Source: Pseudovirgaria hyperparasitica (lineage: Eukaryota; Ascomycota; Dothideomycetes; Acrospermales; Acrospermaceae). Taken from it: a stretch of DNA of 64,000 bases. Both the position numbers and the translations under genes were made by a program. Shown here in pieces: positions 47,941-59,664 of the stretch (its first letter is position 1; the number at the start of each line of letters is the position of its first letter). The notes under the pieces were generated by a model. It was not told the origin of the DNA. It made no database searches and was given only the letters and a program-made list of their open reading frames with translations. Location: positions 726,590 to 790,589 of the forward strand of contig NW_022985564.1 in NCBI RefSeq assembly GCF_010093815.1, given 5' to 3'.

Positions 47941-49347
47941 ATGTTCAAAGCTGCTATATCACCCTTCAAGGCGACTCTGGCTCCTCAGACACCGAAGCGG
48001 CGGGACTCAACACAGCCTGCTGATGGATCATCAACTGTTGAAGTGCTAGCAGAAATCTCTGGCAATCTTTACGCACCCGCTGTAACGTCATCGCCAGCTA
48101 ATCTACTGTCACCGCCGAACTTTCACACCGAAGACCTGCAGCAAAGGTTCCTCGTCATGCTACGAGAGCGCGACAAGCTGAAGAGTAAGATCGAGCAGCT
48201 TGAGAGCATCCTTCAGAGAGCGCTTGTAACTATACGAGCACTCAAGCTGGAGAATCGGCACCTAAGCGACGACGCACAGACATATCAGGCAGCGTATCTA
48301 GAGTCACAGGATTATCTTGATCATCTATTACGGAGCTGTGAACACTTCATCTCAGACCCTGCCGCATTCATCAAATTGCGAACTTTGCCCGCAGCAAACC
48401 AGGAGGACCTGAAAGCAGATTGGGACCGTGCTAGCTGGATCTCAGTCCTCGATACGAGAAAACAACTTGTGGAGATTGAAACTGAGATGGATAAGAAAGA
48501 ATATTGCAAAGCAGGAGAGAAAATCGATGAGATGCTTAGAGAAGAAGATATCGATCCGTTCTTGGTGATCGATTTGCATCTCTTAAAGAGTCTGGTCCTG
48601 CGTGGTTTGTACTTCCCGCAAGAAGCGCTAGAGCATGCGCAAAACGCGGTTAGTATTTGTGAAGGTTTGCGACAGGTCGAACAACTCACCAATGACGTGG
48701 CCTTCAACTACCTAGCAAAAACAAAATACTTCTACGCAAAGTGTCTGTATCCCGTGGGAAAATCCGAATCGGTCTCAGCTGCGCTCCAATGCGCCGCAGT
48801 CGTTGACGGAGATGAAGATAGCGAAGAAATCAAGCTTTGGAAGACTCATGTTTGGGACGAGTGGCGGAAATTTGGTTTCGAAGACGACAAATTAGCAGAA
48901 CGACCCGATCAGTCGGAACAGGCATCTATTTCGACAAAGAGTGATGAGACAGGCTTAGTGTTAGTTGCTAACACTACAAAGTCCACCTCTCATCCATCGA
49001 AACGTCTTAGCGATTTTACTGACTTACTGAAAGGGATGCCACAGTCGACCAGCCGGCGGAGAAGGCAGAGTCATTATGAAGACACAGAAACGCTCAGACA
49101 GACGCAAAGGTCGCGTAACTCATCCTCAAAACGACCCCTGACGAGATCACACCCCCCCTTTTCCACAAAAGACGTTCTGTACTGGGTGTCAGAATTTGAA
49201 CTTGACCCCGCTCTTGACAAGATCACCGAGAACAGATGTGACACATCGCCGATGGAGAACATAGGATGCGATATAGACCTCCCATACGACCAACAGCATC
49301 ATCAAAGGGTATTAACGAGTATATTTGAAGTGCCTTGTATAGTGTAG
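47941..49347 (+). CDS. Unrecognised coiled-coil protein with helical-repeat-like middle
   Basis: Single exon, 468 aa from ATG 47941; the open frame continues upstream only through non-ATG codons. Residues 60-125 form a coiled coil (RDKLKSKIEQLESILQRALVTIRALKLENRHL). Residues 150-280 are helical with TPR-like spacing (YFPQEALEHAQNAVSICEGLRQV; FNYLAKTKYFYAKCLYPVGK). The C-terminal third is disordered, Ser/Thr/Arg-rich, with basic runs (SRRRRQSHY) that could be phosphorylated or nuclear targeting. No family is recognised. It lies 207 bp downstream of the radical SAM gene in the same direction. Confidence 0.75.
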   Translation: MFKAAISPFKATLAPQTPKRRDSTQPADGSSTVEVLAEISGNLYAPAVTSSPANLLSPPNFHTEDLQQRFLVMLRERDKLKSKIEQLESILQRALVTIRALKLENRHLSDDAQTYQAAYLESQDYLDHLLRSCEHFISDPAAFIKLRTLPAANQEDLKADWDRASWISVLDTRKQLVEIETEMDKKEYCKAGEKIDEMLREEDIDPFLVIDLHLLKSLVLRGLYFPQEALEHAQNAVSICEGLRQVEQLTNDVAFNYLAKTKYFYAKCLYPVGKSESVSAALQCAAVVDGDEDSEEIKLWKTHVWDEWRKFGFEDDKLAERPDQSEQASISTKSDETGLVLVANTTKSTSHPSKRLSDFTDLLKGMPQSTSRRRRQSHYEDTETLRQTQRSRNSSSKRPLTRSHPPFSTKDVLYWVSEFELDPALDKITENRCDTSPMENIGCDIDLPYDQQHHQRVLTSIFEVPCIV

Positions 49348-49759
49348 GCTTTGGGTACTGAGTTTTCTGGTTTGTATTGCGCTGGGAAGGACAAAAAGGC
49401 TAAGCATGGTTTTCTTTGTCCCATTATGGCCTTATAGCTACATATGGCTGCTGGTTTAGGCTATCCGCAATCACAGTATGTTGTTGTCCCATCCAACTTC
49501 ACAGTATGAGAGTATATCACGTTCAGCTTAGTGAATTGCGATATCAAATCAGTTTAGTCATCTCGTTTGCTGGCATGGGATTTCCAACATTAGTATGTTC
49601 TGCCACAATTTGCCATTCGTCATCCCATCGTTTTACGTAGCAACGCAATGCGCTGTTATTACTATATAATCTCGCCTTTGCGTCACCTCACTACCTTCTT
49701 GTTTCCTTTAAACCCTCTCAAGTATTGCAAATGCGCGTCGAGCCCTATAATCCGGACAC
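49348..49759. other. Intergenic region between two unrecognised genes
   Basis: 412 bp, rich in T and pyrimidine runs near 49670-49720, consistent with a core promoter before the next ATG. No gene is supported. Confidence 0.4.
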
Positions 49760-50872
49760 ATGAACAACTTTATGAATGTGCCCCTTGGACCCAACTCAAC
49801 CTCTCCGTACTACCAGGATGGCTACTGGTCCAATATCGATCCTGCGCTCCTACAGAGCCCCAAACACAATCTGCTCCCTGATAACGACCAGGACGGCATG
49901 GACTTTTCATTCCTGGCCGACAATTCGCAACGGGATCAATGGTCTCTGCTGGATGATAGTAATCTCTTCCAGACACCAAACACCAATACTGCCATCAATC
50001 TTCCGAACTTGGATCCATTTCTTGAACACAACGACACTAACTTCCAGAACTGGCAATATCCAGCTCCACCAAGGTCTGCCGGACCTTTTCAAAACTCCAA
50101 AACAGACCCACCGCCATACAACGCCCTCCCATATCGTCCTCTTACACGCTCACAGTCCAAATTCCAGCCTTACACGCCTCCAAGCCTCGATCTTACCCCT
50201 GAACCCACCCATCTAGAATCCAGCACTAACCTCTTCGAAACACAACCCCCAAAGCCGCAAGTCCCCAAAAAATACCTCTCTTTCCATGACGACTTCGGCT
50301 CCACGGACGCCGCAATCGCCTTCCTCACTCAAGTCCAGCGCGCACCCTTCATCGACCCAGCCGCAGACCCGACCATCGCCGCCATCGAATCTCATGCCAC
50401 CCACCACGTCCGCCGCATCTACACCGCCATCGTCGACCAGTCGCGCATCCGCGACAACCCGTCCGCACGCGTCCTGACACGCTTCAACGGTTCCGCAGCC
50501 TCGTTCCCGCCCGCGCTCATCGTCGCCCGCAGCTACACCGTGCTGGCTGCCCTACTGCGCGCCGTCAAGATCGGCTGGACAGACGACGTGGCCGGCGATG
50601 TGGCACTGCGCAGCAAGTTTGCACGCGACCGCGAGTGTAATGCCGAAGAGCGACTTGCGAATGTGTGTGCTGCCTTGGCGGCTGAGAAGCAGGTTGCGCT
50701 TGATGTTATGAATGGTGAGGTGCAGCGGCTGGTGCATGCGCCGCTCGAGGTGGCGGGGAGTAAGGCGCGCAACCGGGTGAGTAATGCGGGCAAGGCGAGG
50801 GTGCTGATGAGGGCGAAGGAGGGGAGGAAAGGGCAGGGAAAGGGGACGACAGGGAAAGGGGGGCAGTACTGA
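49760..50872 (+). CDS. Unrecognised protein: disordered N-terminus, helical C-terminus
   Basis: Single exon, 370 aa. The first 170 residues are rich in Asn, Pro, Gln, Ser and Asp with aromatic residues spread through them (FSFLADNS, NFQNWQYPAPP), a composition found in transcription activation regions. Residues 180-345 are predicted helical and Ala-rich (DAAIAFLTQVQRAPFIDPAADPT; ERLANVCAALAAEKQVALDVM). The C-terminus is basic and Gly-rich (KEGRKGQGKGTTGKGG). No DNA-binding or catalytic motif is found. The coding part from about 50280 to 50640 has high third-position C, as in expressed genes here. Function unknown. Confidence 0.7.
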   Translation: MNNFMNVPLGPNSTSPYYQDGYWSNIDPALLQSPKHNLLPDNDQDGMDFSFLADNSQRDQWSLLDDSNLFQTPNTNTAINLPNLDPFLEHNDTNFQNWQYPAPPRSAGPFQNSKTDPPPYNALPYRPLTRSQSKFQPYTPPSLDLTPEPTHLESSTNLFETQPPKPQVPKKYLSFHDDFGSTDAAIAFLTQVQRAPFIDPAADPTIAAIESHATHHVRRIYTAIVDQSRIRDNPSARVLTRFNGSAASFPPALIVARSYTVLAALLRAVKIGWTDDVAGDVALRSKFARDRECNAEERLANVCAALAAEKQVALDVMNGEVQRLVHAPLEVAGSKARNRVSNAGKARVLMRAKEGRKGQGKGTTGKGGQY

Positions 50873-51120
50873 TTGGTTTCTGATCTGCCATGTGTGGTGG
50901 TGTTGACATTGGGTGCCCGTGGATATTTGTTGAGAACGCTAGTCGTTTGGATGGGTGCTGATTATTCTATTACATACGCTATCTTTGGGGAATGGTGCTT
51001 TTTGAATGGAGCAGTGGTTGTATGAGAACGCCTCGCTTGACCGCCTGAATCGCTGAAATGTCAAATTGAAGGAAGCCTAGGAAAAGGTGGAAATATAGAA
51101 ATAGTGATGAAGGTGTATTA

Positions 51121-52682
51121 TTATTCCGACTCTTCTACATGATCTGCCTCCCTTCTCTTCCATAATCTTGTCAGCCATGGAACAGGCCGACCGATATAGT
51201 ATCCGGACAGAAGCATGATGAAGAACGAGAACCCTCCCATCACAGTATTCATGTTAGCGTATCCAACAGAGTCCTTGAGGCTCCCGGCAGCAATTGGTCC
51301 AAGCGTGAGACCGAGGCTGAACATGGTCGATGTCATGCCGTAAAGCTGTGCATAAGGCCCGTCCTCGCCAAACAACTCCGGATTTGCCTTGTGGTACTTT
51401 TCCATGATGTCGCCTGCCTCGACGATAGAAGGCGTGCCCGCAATCGAAAGCCCAATACCGCACAAGCTCAATAGAACGGAGTAGACTGCGATTTGTTCGG
51501 GGCCTCCGGGCTGCGGTATGCGGAGCAGGCAGTATGCTGCGCCCAGCAAGCCAAAGCCAATGACGGCGGCTGGCTTGGTGCCGTAGCGATCGACTGCCCA
51601 GCCTGCTGGTGGACCGAAGACGAGATCTGCTACTCCCAAGGGGAGGAACAGAAGACCGGCACGTAGGGGGCTGAAATCGTACCAATCTTTCGCCATGATG
51701 GGCACGGTAGCATCGAATGTCGCGATGAAGAAAGCTTGAGCAAAACCAAGGATACAAGCCATGATAAGAGACATGCTCTTAAGACATGCTAGTATTGGTA
51801 CGGCTTTGATGATCTTGGATTCGGGTGTCGGTATATCGTAGTCGATGGAAGGCGACTTGGGGATCAATTCGGTTTCCTCGTCGTCGTCGGCGGTAGTGGA
51901 ATCGGCATCCGAGGAGCTTTCAGGGCTTGAGGCGCCCGCGTCGCGGAATCGTTTTGCGACTTTCTTCTCGACAACTAGAATCCGTAGTGCAAGGTCAATA
52001 ACCAGTACTCCGACAGCCACACCAAAGACGCCTTGGTACCCAGTCTTCTCATAGAGAAGACCTCCAAGTGTTGGGGCAAATAAAGTTCCTGCGGTTAGGA
52101 AACTGAAAATCTGTTGAACAGTTAGTGAATGCACGCTGTTCAGTCGCAAGTATGACTTACGCTGCCTACGACCTTCCCCATGTTCTTCGGCCCTACTGTC
52201 TCCAGACTCATGGCCAGACCAAGCGTCCACACACAGCCACTGGCCGCACCCTGCAACAGTCTCGCAATCACAAGCACGGGATAGGACTGTCCGACTGCCA
52301 GGAGCACAGTAGCCATCATCAGCGCGCTAAGACTGACCAGAAACGGGCCTTGTCGCGTTTCAGCAACTTTGTCTGCCAGAAGCCCAGCTATGGGTGATGA
52401 TATCATCGACGCCAAGGCATACGTTGATAGTAAAGTCGAGGTTAGACTTTGGAGCTGGTCTGGTGATGAACCGATGCGATCTTGTAGAAGGAATGGTATG
52501 ACAGGTACGATCAGGCTGTATAGGAACAGGTCAGAGAACATGCCCATGCCGATTGTGAAGATGATGAAGAAGGTATTGGACCTCCATTTGAGGCCCCATG
52601 GTTCGACATCATATTTCTTTCCTAGGGGAAATAGACGCTTTGCAACGAGCGTTACTGATGCGGTCGACGCTCTGCGGAGCAT
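51121..52682 (-). CDS. MFS transporter, DHA1/vesicular amine transporter-like
   Basis: Two exons: 52682-52161 and 52110-51121, intron 50 nt; 503 aa. About 12 hydrophobic segments are seen, split by a central acidic loop (SSSDADSTTADDDEETELIPK). MFS motif A-like sequence GLLADKVAETRQGPFL lies between TM2 and TM3, and the TM4-5 region has IARLLQGAASGCVWTLGLAMSLETVG. In the second half, GWAVDRYGTKPA is the matching loop. The layout GMGMFSDLFLYSLIVPVIPFLLQDR resembles fungal relatives of vesicular monoamine transporters (SLC18-like). The substrate is unknown; drug or polyamine export is possible. Divergent from the PMP3-family gene. Confidence 0.87.
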
Positions 52683-53391
52683 TGTCTGATGGATTAGATG
52701 TTGGTGAAGTGGTATATGCGGATGGGTGTCTGATCGAACACTACAGGTAGCTGACGTGCTCGCTCAATCAGTAGGCACTTGCTGAAGAATCGTGGACCCT
52801 AGACTAGACTTAATAGGAGCCAACTAGATGTCCCGTGAGAGAGAAACTGTAAGTAAGAAAGACAGTTGTAAAGAGTAGTGATGCTACTATAAGTCATACA
52901 TGGCAGACACACATAACTAAAACAACGATTATCCTTGATTATACACTTGAACTTTTTTTGCCGGCCCGGGCGTGCACTAGTCTTGTGGGGGAGCCGCTCC
53001 GAATCGAGTCTGTTGCCTGAGGCTAGACTTTTCCGGTGACAGTCACGGTGACGTTAACAGTTGCATTTGTGACTGCAGAATGGAGTGTACAGTGTGTTCG
53101 AACTGCACTCCTTTTGCCAATGAGTCAAGTGAATGCATGGTGTTGACAGTCACGCTGTATCATTGTTTCGGGACATCACGTGTCGCCACAAAGTGTGGCT
53201 GAGTGAGGGGCGTTGGCGTCTCCCTTGGGGCAAAACCGCGTCATGTCATCATCCTGGACCGCATGATACATCTTCTCCACTCTCACTCACTCACGGCTCT
53301 CTCTCCTGGTACTCACCATAGCTCCATACTTCTACCACAAGCACGCATCGCAAAACCCAACCACAACTTCATTCTCAGTCCTGTCCTCACT
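52683..53391. promoter_or_regulatory. Divergent promoter region MFS/PMP3-family gene
   Basis: 709 bp. GTGACAGTCACGGTGAC at 53036-53052 forms a short inverted and direct repeat, and its core TGACAGTCACG recurs at 53144-53154. CT-rich sequence precedes the PMP3-family ATG. A regulatory role is inferred. Confidence 0.5.
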
Positions 53392-53987
53392 ATGTGCGGC
53401 ACCGACATCTTCCTCGCCATCCTCTCCGTGGTCTTCCCTCCCATCGGTGGTACGTACCTCCCTTGCTCACGAACCCACCCACTCTCCGCTCATTGACCTT
53501 CTTCTGCCTAAGCAAGAAGAGTCCAACTAACACGTCTCCAGTTTGGGTCAAGCGCGGTATCTGCTCTGCCGACTCGCTCATCAACATCGCCCTCTGCGTG
53601 CTCGGCTTCTTACCCGGCCTCCTACACGCCTGGTATATTATCGTCAGCTACCCGGACGAATACGAGCAGGCGCCGCAAGACGCTGAGGGCGGTAGCGGCA
53701 CCGTTACCTACTACTACGTTCAAGGCGGCTCGGCACCGCGACATCACCACCAGCAACAAAGACCTGCGCAAGGCGGCTATGGTACCGTGAATAGCCAGCC
53801 CAGTCAACAGTTCCCCGGGCAGCAGGCCGGCGCATACTATCCAAAGAACCAAGCACATGCACCACAAGCACAGCAGGGTCCTGGGCCGGTGGATGGGCCT
53901 TCCAATGGTGGTGCTGCACTACCGCCGCCGCCGAGTTATGCAGATGCTGTAAAGGGCGACAATAAGATTCAGACAAATGACCAGTAA
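53392..53987 (+). CDS. PMP3/UPF0057-family membrane protein with PPxY tail (Sna3/Sna4-like)
   Basis: Two exons: 53392-53449 and 53542-53987, intron 92 nt; 167 aa. Two membrane segments: FLAILSVVFPPIGGVWV, joined across the splice with the PMP3 signature FPPIGV-like turn, and INIALCVLGFLPGLLHAWYII. Plain PMP3 proteins stop soon after this, at about 55 residues. Here a tail of about 110 Gln/Gly/Pro/His-rich residues follows, with PPPPPSYADAV near the end. PPSY is a PPxY motif, the ligand of WW domains of Rsp5/Nedd4 ubiquitin ligases. Yeast Sna3 and Sna4 have the same architecture and use their PPxY for vacuolar sorting. A role in membrane potential and Rsp5 adaptor function is inferred. Confidence 0.88.
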
Positions 53988-54865
53988 AAGAAGATGCGCT
54001 AAAAGGGCGTAGTGGTGTTTCATCAGGCCTGTGTATGGCGACATAATTTAGGGTCTGATACGGAAGTAGAAGTCTCGATAGCTCAGTCTTCCTTGATATA
54101 AGGCGGTACATACGCAACGAACGGACTTTCAGGGTCGGACAAGAGATGCACATGGTCTCCTCTACTTGGGTACAGCGATGAGCACGACCACGAACCAAGC
54201 TACGACTTATGGTACGAAGACACACATGAGCAAATATCCTTCTCACAGCCATGCAGAGTTCTTGTTGCTTCTCATTGTACACAGGTATACTCGCTAATCC
54301 GAGACCTAACACTCTGACATCCTTCCCTTCGTAAGCAAAGGAATACAAATCCACTGTACTACTATTAGCGACGCAGATTGGCGTTCCGATATCACAGTTA
54401 TATATACACTCCAAATACTATCTCTACTGCTACATGTACGTGTATGAAGATACGTCCGTCCACGACAGGTTACAGTTCTTGAACCTATGACGGCCACTCG
54501 TGACTGTCGTGTAGAGCTTAATCTCTGAGTAGTTGACTCGAATGATCAGTTTTTAGCTATAGGGAACACTCTAACCTTCCTACTGGTTATCTCCAAAGGG
54601 GACGAGCTTGGCTGGAAGAGAGCTTAAAATTGGTTGATTGGTATTCATGCTAGTCAAGAACTTTAGCTCTTGTAGACTATAGTTTAGGCTCATAACTGTA
54701 TACGTAGAAGACGAAAAGAAGAGACACGCGGGGTGCAACCTATGTCATGCTAACGCCCGCCATGCCACTAAGTGGTAAGGAAATGATCGGAAACTATTCA
54801 CGTCTGTTTAGAAGGCCCACATGCCGCCCTATACACATCCATTCTACGACCATACTGCACTCCAT
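53988..54865. other. Convergent intergenic region PMP3-family gene/MET5
   Basis: 878 bp between converging stops, without a supported gene. A long minus-strand frame at 53704-54414 overlaps the PMP3-family exon antisense and has no domain. No RNA gene is seen. Confidence 0.4.
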
Positions 54866-57800
54866 TTACTCCTCGTCCGATTCAACCTCCGCTGTCTACC
54901 ACTTGTTAGCACTTGTCTGCAAACCATCAATCACGAGACTGAAGACTTACATTATCATGAAAGTTCATCCCATCCGTGGTCTCGTTAATAATCCCGCTTC
55001 TAATACACCAATCGCCGAAATGCTCTCCCTCCTCCTTTTCAAGACTGTACCTCTTTAGCATCGGCTTCAGGATGTCCAGAATCTCTTCTTCCTTGATACT
55101 GCTCCGGTAGAGTTTGTTAAGTCTCTGGCCATGGTACCCGCCGCCGAGGTACATGTTATATGCACCAAATGCCTTGCCTACAAATGCGATTTCCGCGAGC
55201 CAAGGCCGTGCGCAACCATTCGGACATCCGGTCATACGCATGACAATGGACTCCTTGCCCAGACCGTTGGACTCGAGCGTTGATTCAAGCTTAGTGATGA
55301 GTTCTGGGAGGTAGCGCTCGGACTCGGCCATGGCGAGGCCGCAAGTAGGAAACGCGACGCAGGCGGACGAGGAGAGACGCATGCCAGAAAAGGAAGTGTT
55401 GTCGAGTTTGTACTGCTTCATGAGTTTCTTGAGCGCAGGCAAATCGGCGTCATCCACATTACTCAGAATCAAATGCTGATTTCCAGTCAGGCGGAACTCG
55501 CCCTTGTGCGCCTTTGCGATTTCCAGCAACCCAGTTTTCATTTGAAAATCAGTAGTGTCTTCAATGCGCCCATTTTCAATAAAGAATGTGAAGTGGTTCT
55601 TGCCGTTCTCGTCCTTCTGCCAACCGAAGGTGTCGATGTTGGATTTGAACTCGAACGGTCGAGGTTCAAGGAATTTGTGGCCCCATAATTCTTCAACTTT
55701 ACCCTTGAAGACGTCGACGCCCATGTCATCAATGGTATACTTTAAGCGTGCGTGCTTGCGGTTCTTGCGATCACCATGGTCTCGCTGGACGAGCATAATC
55801 TTTTCACAAGCTATGTGGGCATTATGTGCCGGAACATAGCCGAACATGCGGCCTGTTTGCGGATAAGTTTTCTTGTTATTGTGAGTCGCACCCATGCCGC
55901 CACCAGCGATGATATTAAAGCCCTCAAGATGGCCGTTAGCTCCCTTAATGGCGATGAGACCAATATCGTGTGCGTAGACATCGGTATCGTTATGTGGCGG
56001 TATCGCGATGGTGATCTTGAACTTTCGGGGCAGATAGGTAGGTCCATACAAGGGTTCGCTGTCCACCACGGCATCCCCAGCTACTTGAGTCTTCACGTCG
56101 TTCTCGTCCTTCAACCAGATCTCATGGTACGCCGTGGTTGAAGGTAGTAGATGATCGCTGATCTTCTTGGACACCGCATGAACTTCGGCATGATACTGAG
56201 AGTGCTGAGGAAGAGAGCTGCACATGACGTTCCTATTCACGTCACCGCAGGCGGCAATCGTAGTCATGAGAGCCTTGTTGATTGCTTGCATGGCTGGTCG
56301 AAGCTTACCTTTGACTACACCGTGAAATTGGAAAGTCTGACGAGTAGTCAATTTCATGGTTTCGTTGCCAAGGCTGGATGCAATTGCGTCCATTTTGACC
56401 CATTGATCAGGAGTAGCGACACCACCTGGTAAACGACAACGAATCATGAAAGAGTACGCTGGCTCGAGACCTTGGGCTTTGCGTTCATCACGTATGTCGC
56501 GGTCATCTTGCATGTATGTTCCATGGAACTTGGTCAATTGCTGGTCAGGCGCGGAAATGGCGCCGGTGCTTGTGTCCCGCAGTCCCTCCATGATTGTCCC
56601 ACGAAGGAAGTTTGACTCAATCTTGATATCCTCATTGGTAATTGGTGGTGGTTCTTCCGGGAGGCCTTCAACGTTATCAACTCCAAGGGCTTGCCACAAC
56701 TTCGGCTCCCACTCTGCGTAACCGGTTTGGTAAGAGTCAGGATCTTGATCATCACCGAGACCACACTCTGTCATCGCATGGCCTCCAAGAGTCAAGAAAC
56801 GGGCGTGTAGATCTTTACCGGGTTTGTTATAATAGATCTTGTCTTCTTTCCGCGGCCAGTAATGGCTGTCTCCGAGCGCAAATACAGCAAAGTTAACAGT
56901 TGCAAGGTCCAGGTCGGTGGAGTCTTTCACACCTTCCCAGAATGCATGCCCGTTTTGGGGAAACTCGCCCTGACCAGCCGTGCTTGTAATCAACACAACA
57001 TTCTCTTCGCTGCTAAGGTCCTCAAGCGGGTAGTCGTCCATAGCCATGACCATCGTCTTTAGTCCTCGAGCTTTACCACGGTTGCCGAGGCGCTTAGCCA
57101 GATTCTCAGCGTTTCCATTATCTGAAGCAAAGAGGACTGTCAGTGGCGCGCCCAGAAGTCCTTCAAGCAATTGGCTGTATGCGTCTTTGGCCTTGCGCTT
57201 CTGGGATTGCCTAACTTCTGTGCCGTACGAAGAAGAGATGTTTGCGGCAAACTGTGGGTGACGGTTCATAAGCTGGCTGAGATAATTATCACGCTTTAGG
57301 AACTGCTGCAACTCTTGCTTTATTCGCTCAGAATCCAACTTGAACCTGTCATCGCCTTTCTCAGCAGAAGGATCCCAGCGGTAGAGAGGCCAATATCCAA
57401 GATCCACAGCCTTCTTCGTTTCTTGCAAGACCGTCAAAGGAGAATCTGTCTCGATGTTATACGGAAGATATGCAAGCACAACAGCGGGACCATTGAATTT
57501 GTCGGCTTCAATCATTGCTTGGAGCACTTGAGTGTAGGAGCTGTAAACGGCAACTGATGCGACATAGGCATTGCCAAAGTTCATAGCGTATAGTCCGATG
57601 TCTTTCTTGCGTCGAGCTGCATCAGCTGCAGCGCGCTCGGAGTATGGCTGGGAGTCAACGATAAGCATATTCACATTTGCCCCAGAAGCTAGGACATGAT
57701 GAACACCGGAGTTGCCCAAGTCATATGCCCAAGCATCCGATCCAACCAACCACTGCGACTCGTTGAAGAAGAACGACTTTGTTGATAGAAGCTGCGTAGC

Positions 57801-59664
57801 TGCTGCAGACCCATCTGTACTGAGACGTGATATGACTTCAGGTGCAATCTGATTGGCCTTTTCGGGATTCTCAGCTGCGAGAGCCCATTTCGAAAGCCAC
57901 GTGGCTGGGTTTTCGGTCAGAAATGCGCGGCTTTTTGATGCAGCTTGTACCTCTTCGACAAATCTTGATCGACGCTCCTTGCGGGCCATCAACTTGCCGA
58001 ATCCAAATTCGGGATTTGCACGAACGCTGGCAGAGATGCCAGCATTTTCGCGTCCGAGTTGATTTGCAACATGCAACCGCTCTGAGAATATCTGCTTGAG
58101 AACTTTCATGTATGCGTTTTCAAGTTCTGGTTGTTCAATTGAGACTTCCTCAGTCAATGCCTCGGGACCATCCATATTACCAATCTCCAAGTTTTGTATG
58201 GGAGACGGTAATGCGAGGTTCTGGAACACACCCCTGATTGCTTGTCTGGCAGTGGCCTCTTCGATGTAGCCAACCTGATACCCAACGATAGCAATATCTG
58301 AACCAGCAGTCTTCAGGGTCATTAGAAGGTCCAGGAGTAGAGGTCCCCATTTGGTAGTCTTGCGACGTATTTGCTCCAAGACAGCGATTTTCTTGACTGA
58401 CTTGGGCAGTATATCCGCAAGTTTTGATCCCAACCAAGGCCGATATAGTCTCACAGTGATCAGGCCGGCATTCGCGTATTCATCTGTGGGCTTCGCCTGA
58501 TCAATCTCATTACCAAAAAGCCCAGCGTCGCTACCAAAGACAAAGACAGCCGCGGTTGCGTCGTTTGATCCAGAGTATTCGAAAGCATCATATGCACGAC
58601 CTGTGAGGTCTTTGATCGTTCCCCAAATCTGCTTTGCGTAGTTGTAAACATCTTCCGATGTTACTGGGCGTGAAGTGATCGATTCGAATGAGGTTGCTAG
58701 CGAAGACGCATCTCCATTGCCGTCACTGCTGTCTCTCTTCGACGACGAGGACACAGAGGAGCTGCGCTCGCTTTGCTGGATTCCTTCAGTTGCCCCTGAC
58801 AATACTGTTTGATCCGCTGACTGGCCAGATTCTGCTAGACTATGCTCTCCTTGGCTTCTTGCCACATCAATTGTTGCAGCACGTCCATCGTTCACGTACA
58901 AACTTGTCTCCTCAGATCGTGTGCTTTGCCATGATTTTGTGCTTTCGAGGTCCAGTATTTGCCTCACAGTCTCTACTTTATCCGCAGCAATCTCGAGATC
59001 GTCTTCCAACGCGACAGGATCGAAGAAATGAATGACACCTTTTCCTGATCTTATCGCTAGTGCATGGGCTGATAATCCCAGGTCCCAGACTTCTTGCAAT
59101 TTCTCGGATTGTATGAAAGTGAAGCCAGACTGACGTATGGCGGTTATGCTGGAGTAGTCAGGATATTTTAAAGATTCGAGTGCGACATGGAGAACGATTG
59201 GATATTGTGCGAGCTTGTAGAGGTGAGGTATGGATTTGAGAAGAATAGAGGAGTCGGTGGTGACTGATACGACCTTGCCAGAGCGGATTGGTTGGAAGGC
59301 CGAGAGAAGAGGATCGGCATTTTGGCGCACTGGAAAAATCTAGTTTCCCATTAGCTATGTTGTAGGAGGTGCAAGCCTGGTGAACAATATACTTCAGGCG
59401 CAGCCTTTGCCGTCAGACTAGCGAGGTTCTTTTCGGAGTAGGATTGGAGATATGATGAGAATTCGGACTCGGTCGAGAGAGAAGGCTGAACAGAAATAAC
59501 CACATCACTCGAGAGGTATGCGACACGCGCCGCTGTATGTCAATGTTAGCCATAGGTTCTCTCACAAGGGTTCGCCCCACCGCGGCGTATGCAGGCTCAA
59601 AGTCCACAGACGGAGGTGAAAGCAAGAACGTACCAGCTTCTCCAGCACTGGAGATGGAGCCCAT
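54866..59664 (-). CDS. MET5: Sulfite reductase [NADPH] hemoprotein (beta) subunit
   Basis: Five... the model used has four exons: 59664-59634, 59532-59393, 59339-54951, 54895-54866; introns 101, 53 and 55 nt; 1529 aa. The N-terminal half has a pyruvate:ferredoxin-oxidoreductase-like region. A flavodoxin domain follows (LTVLFASDNGNAENLAKRLGNRG; ITSTAGQGEFPQNG). The C-terminal half is the siroheme/4Fe-4S sulfite reductase: MKLTTRQTFQFHGV, CGDVNRNVMCSS, HNNKKTYPQ, and the cluster ligands CVAFPTC and CPNGCARPW. It reduces sulfite to sulfide together with the Met10 flavoprotein. The last exon is only 10 codons, supported by donor GTAAGT, a GCTAAC branch site and TAG acceptor; without it the protein ends in unrelated residues. 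Divergent from FAD1. Confidence 0.93.

Noticed and set aside
53704-54414. 236-codon frame antisense to the Sna-like gene
   Set aside because: It overlaps a well-supported coding exon on the other strand and shows no domain.
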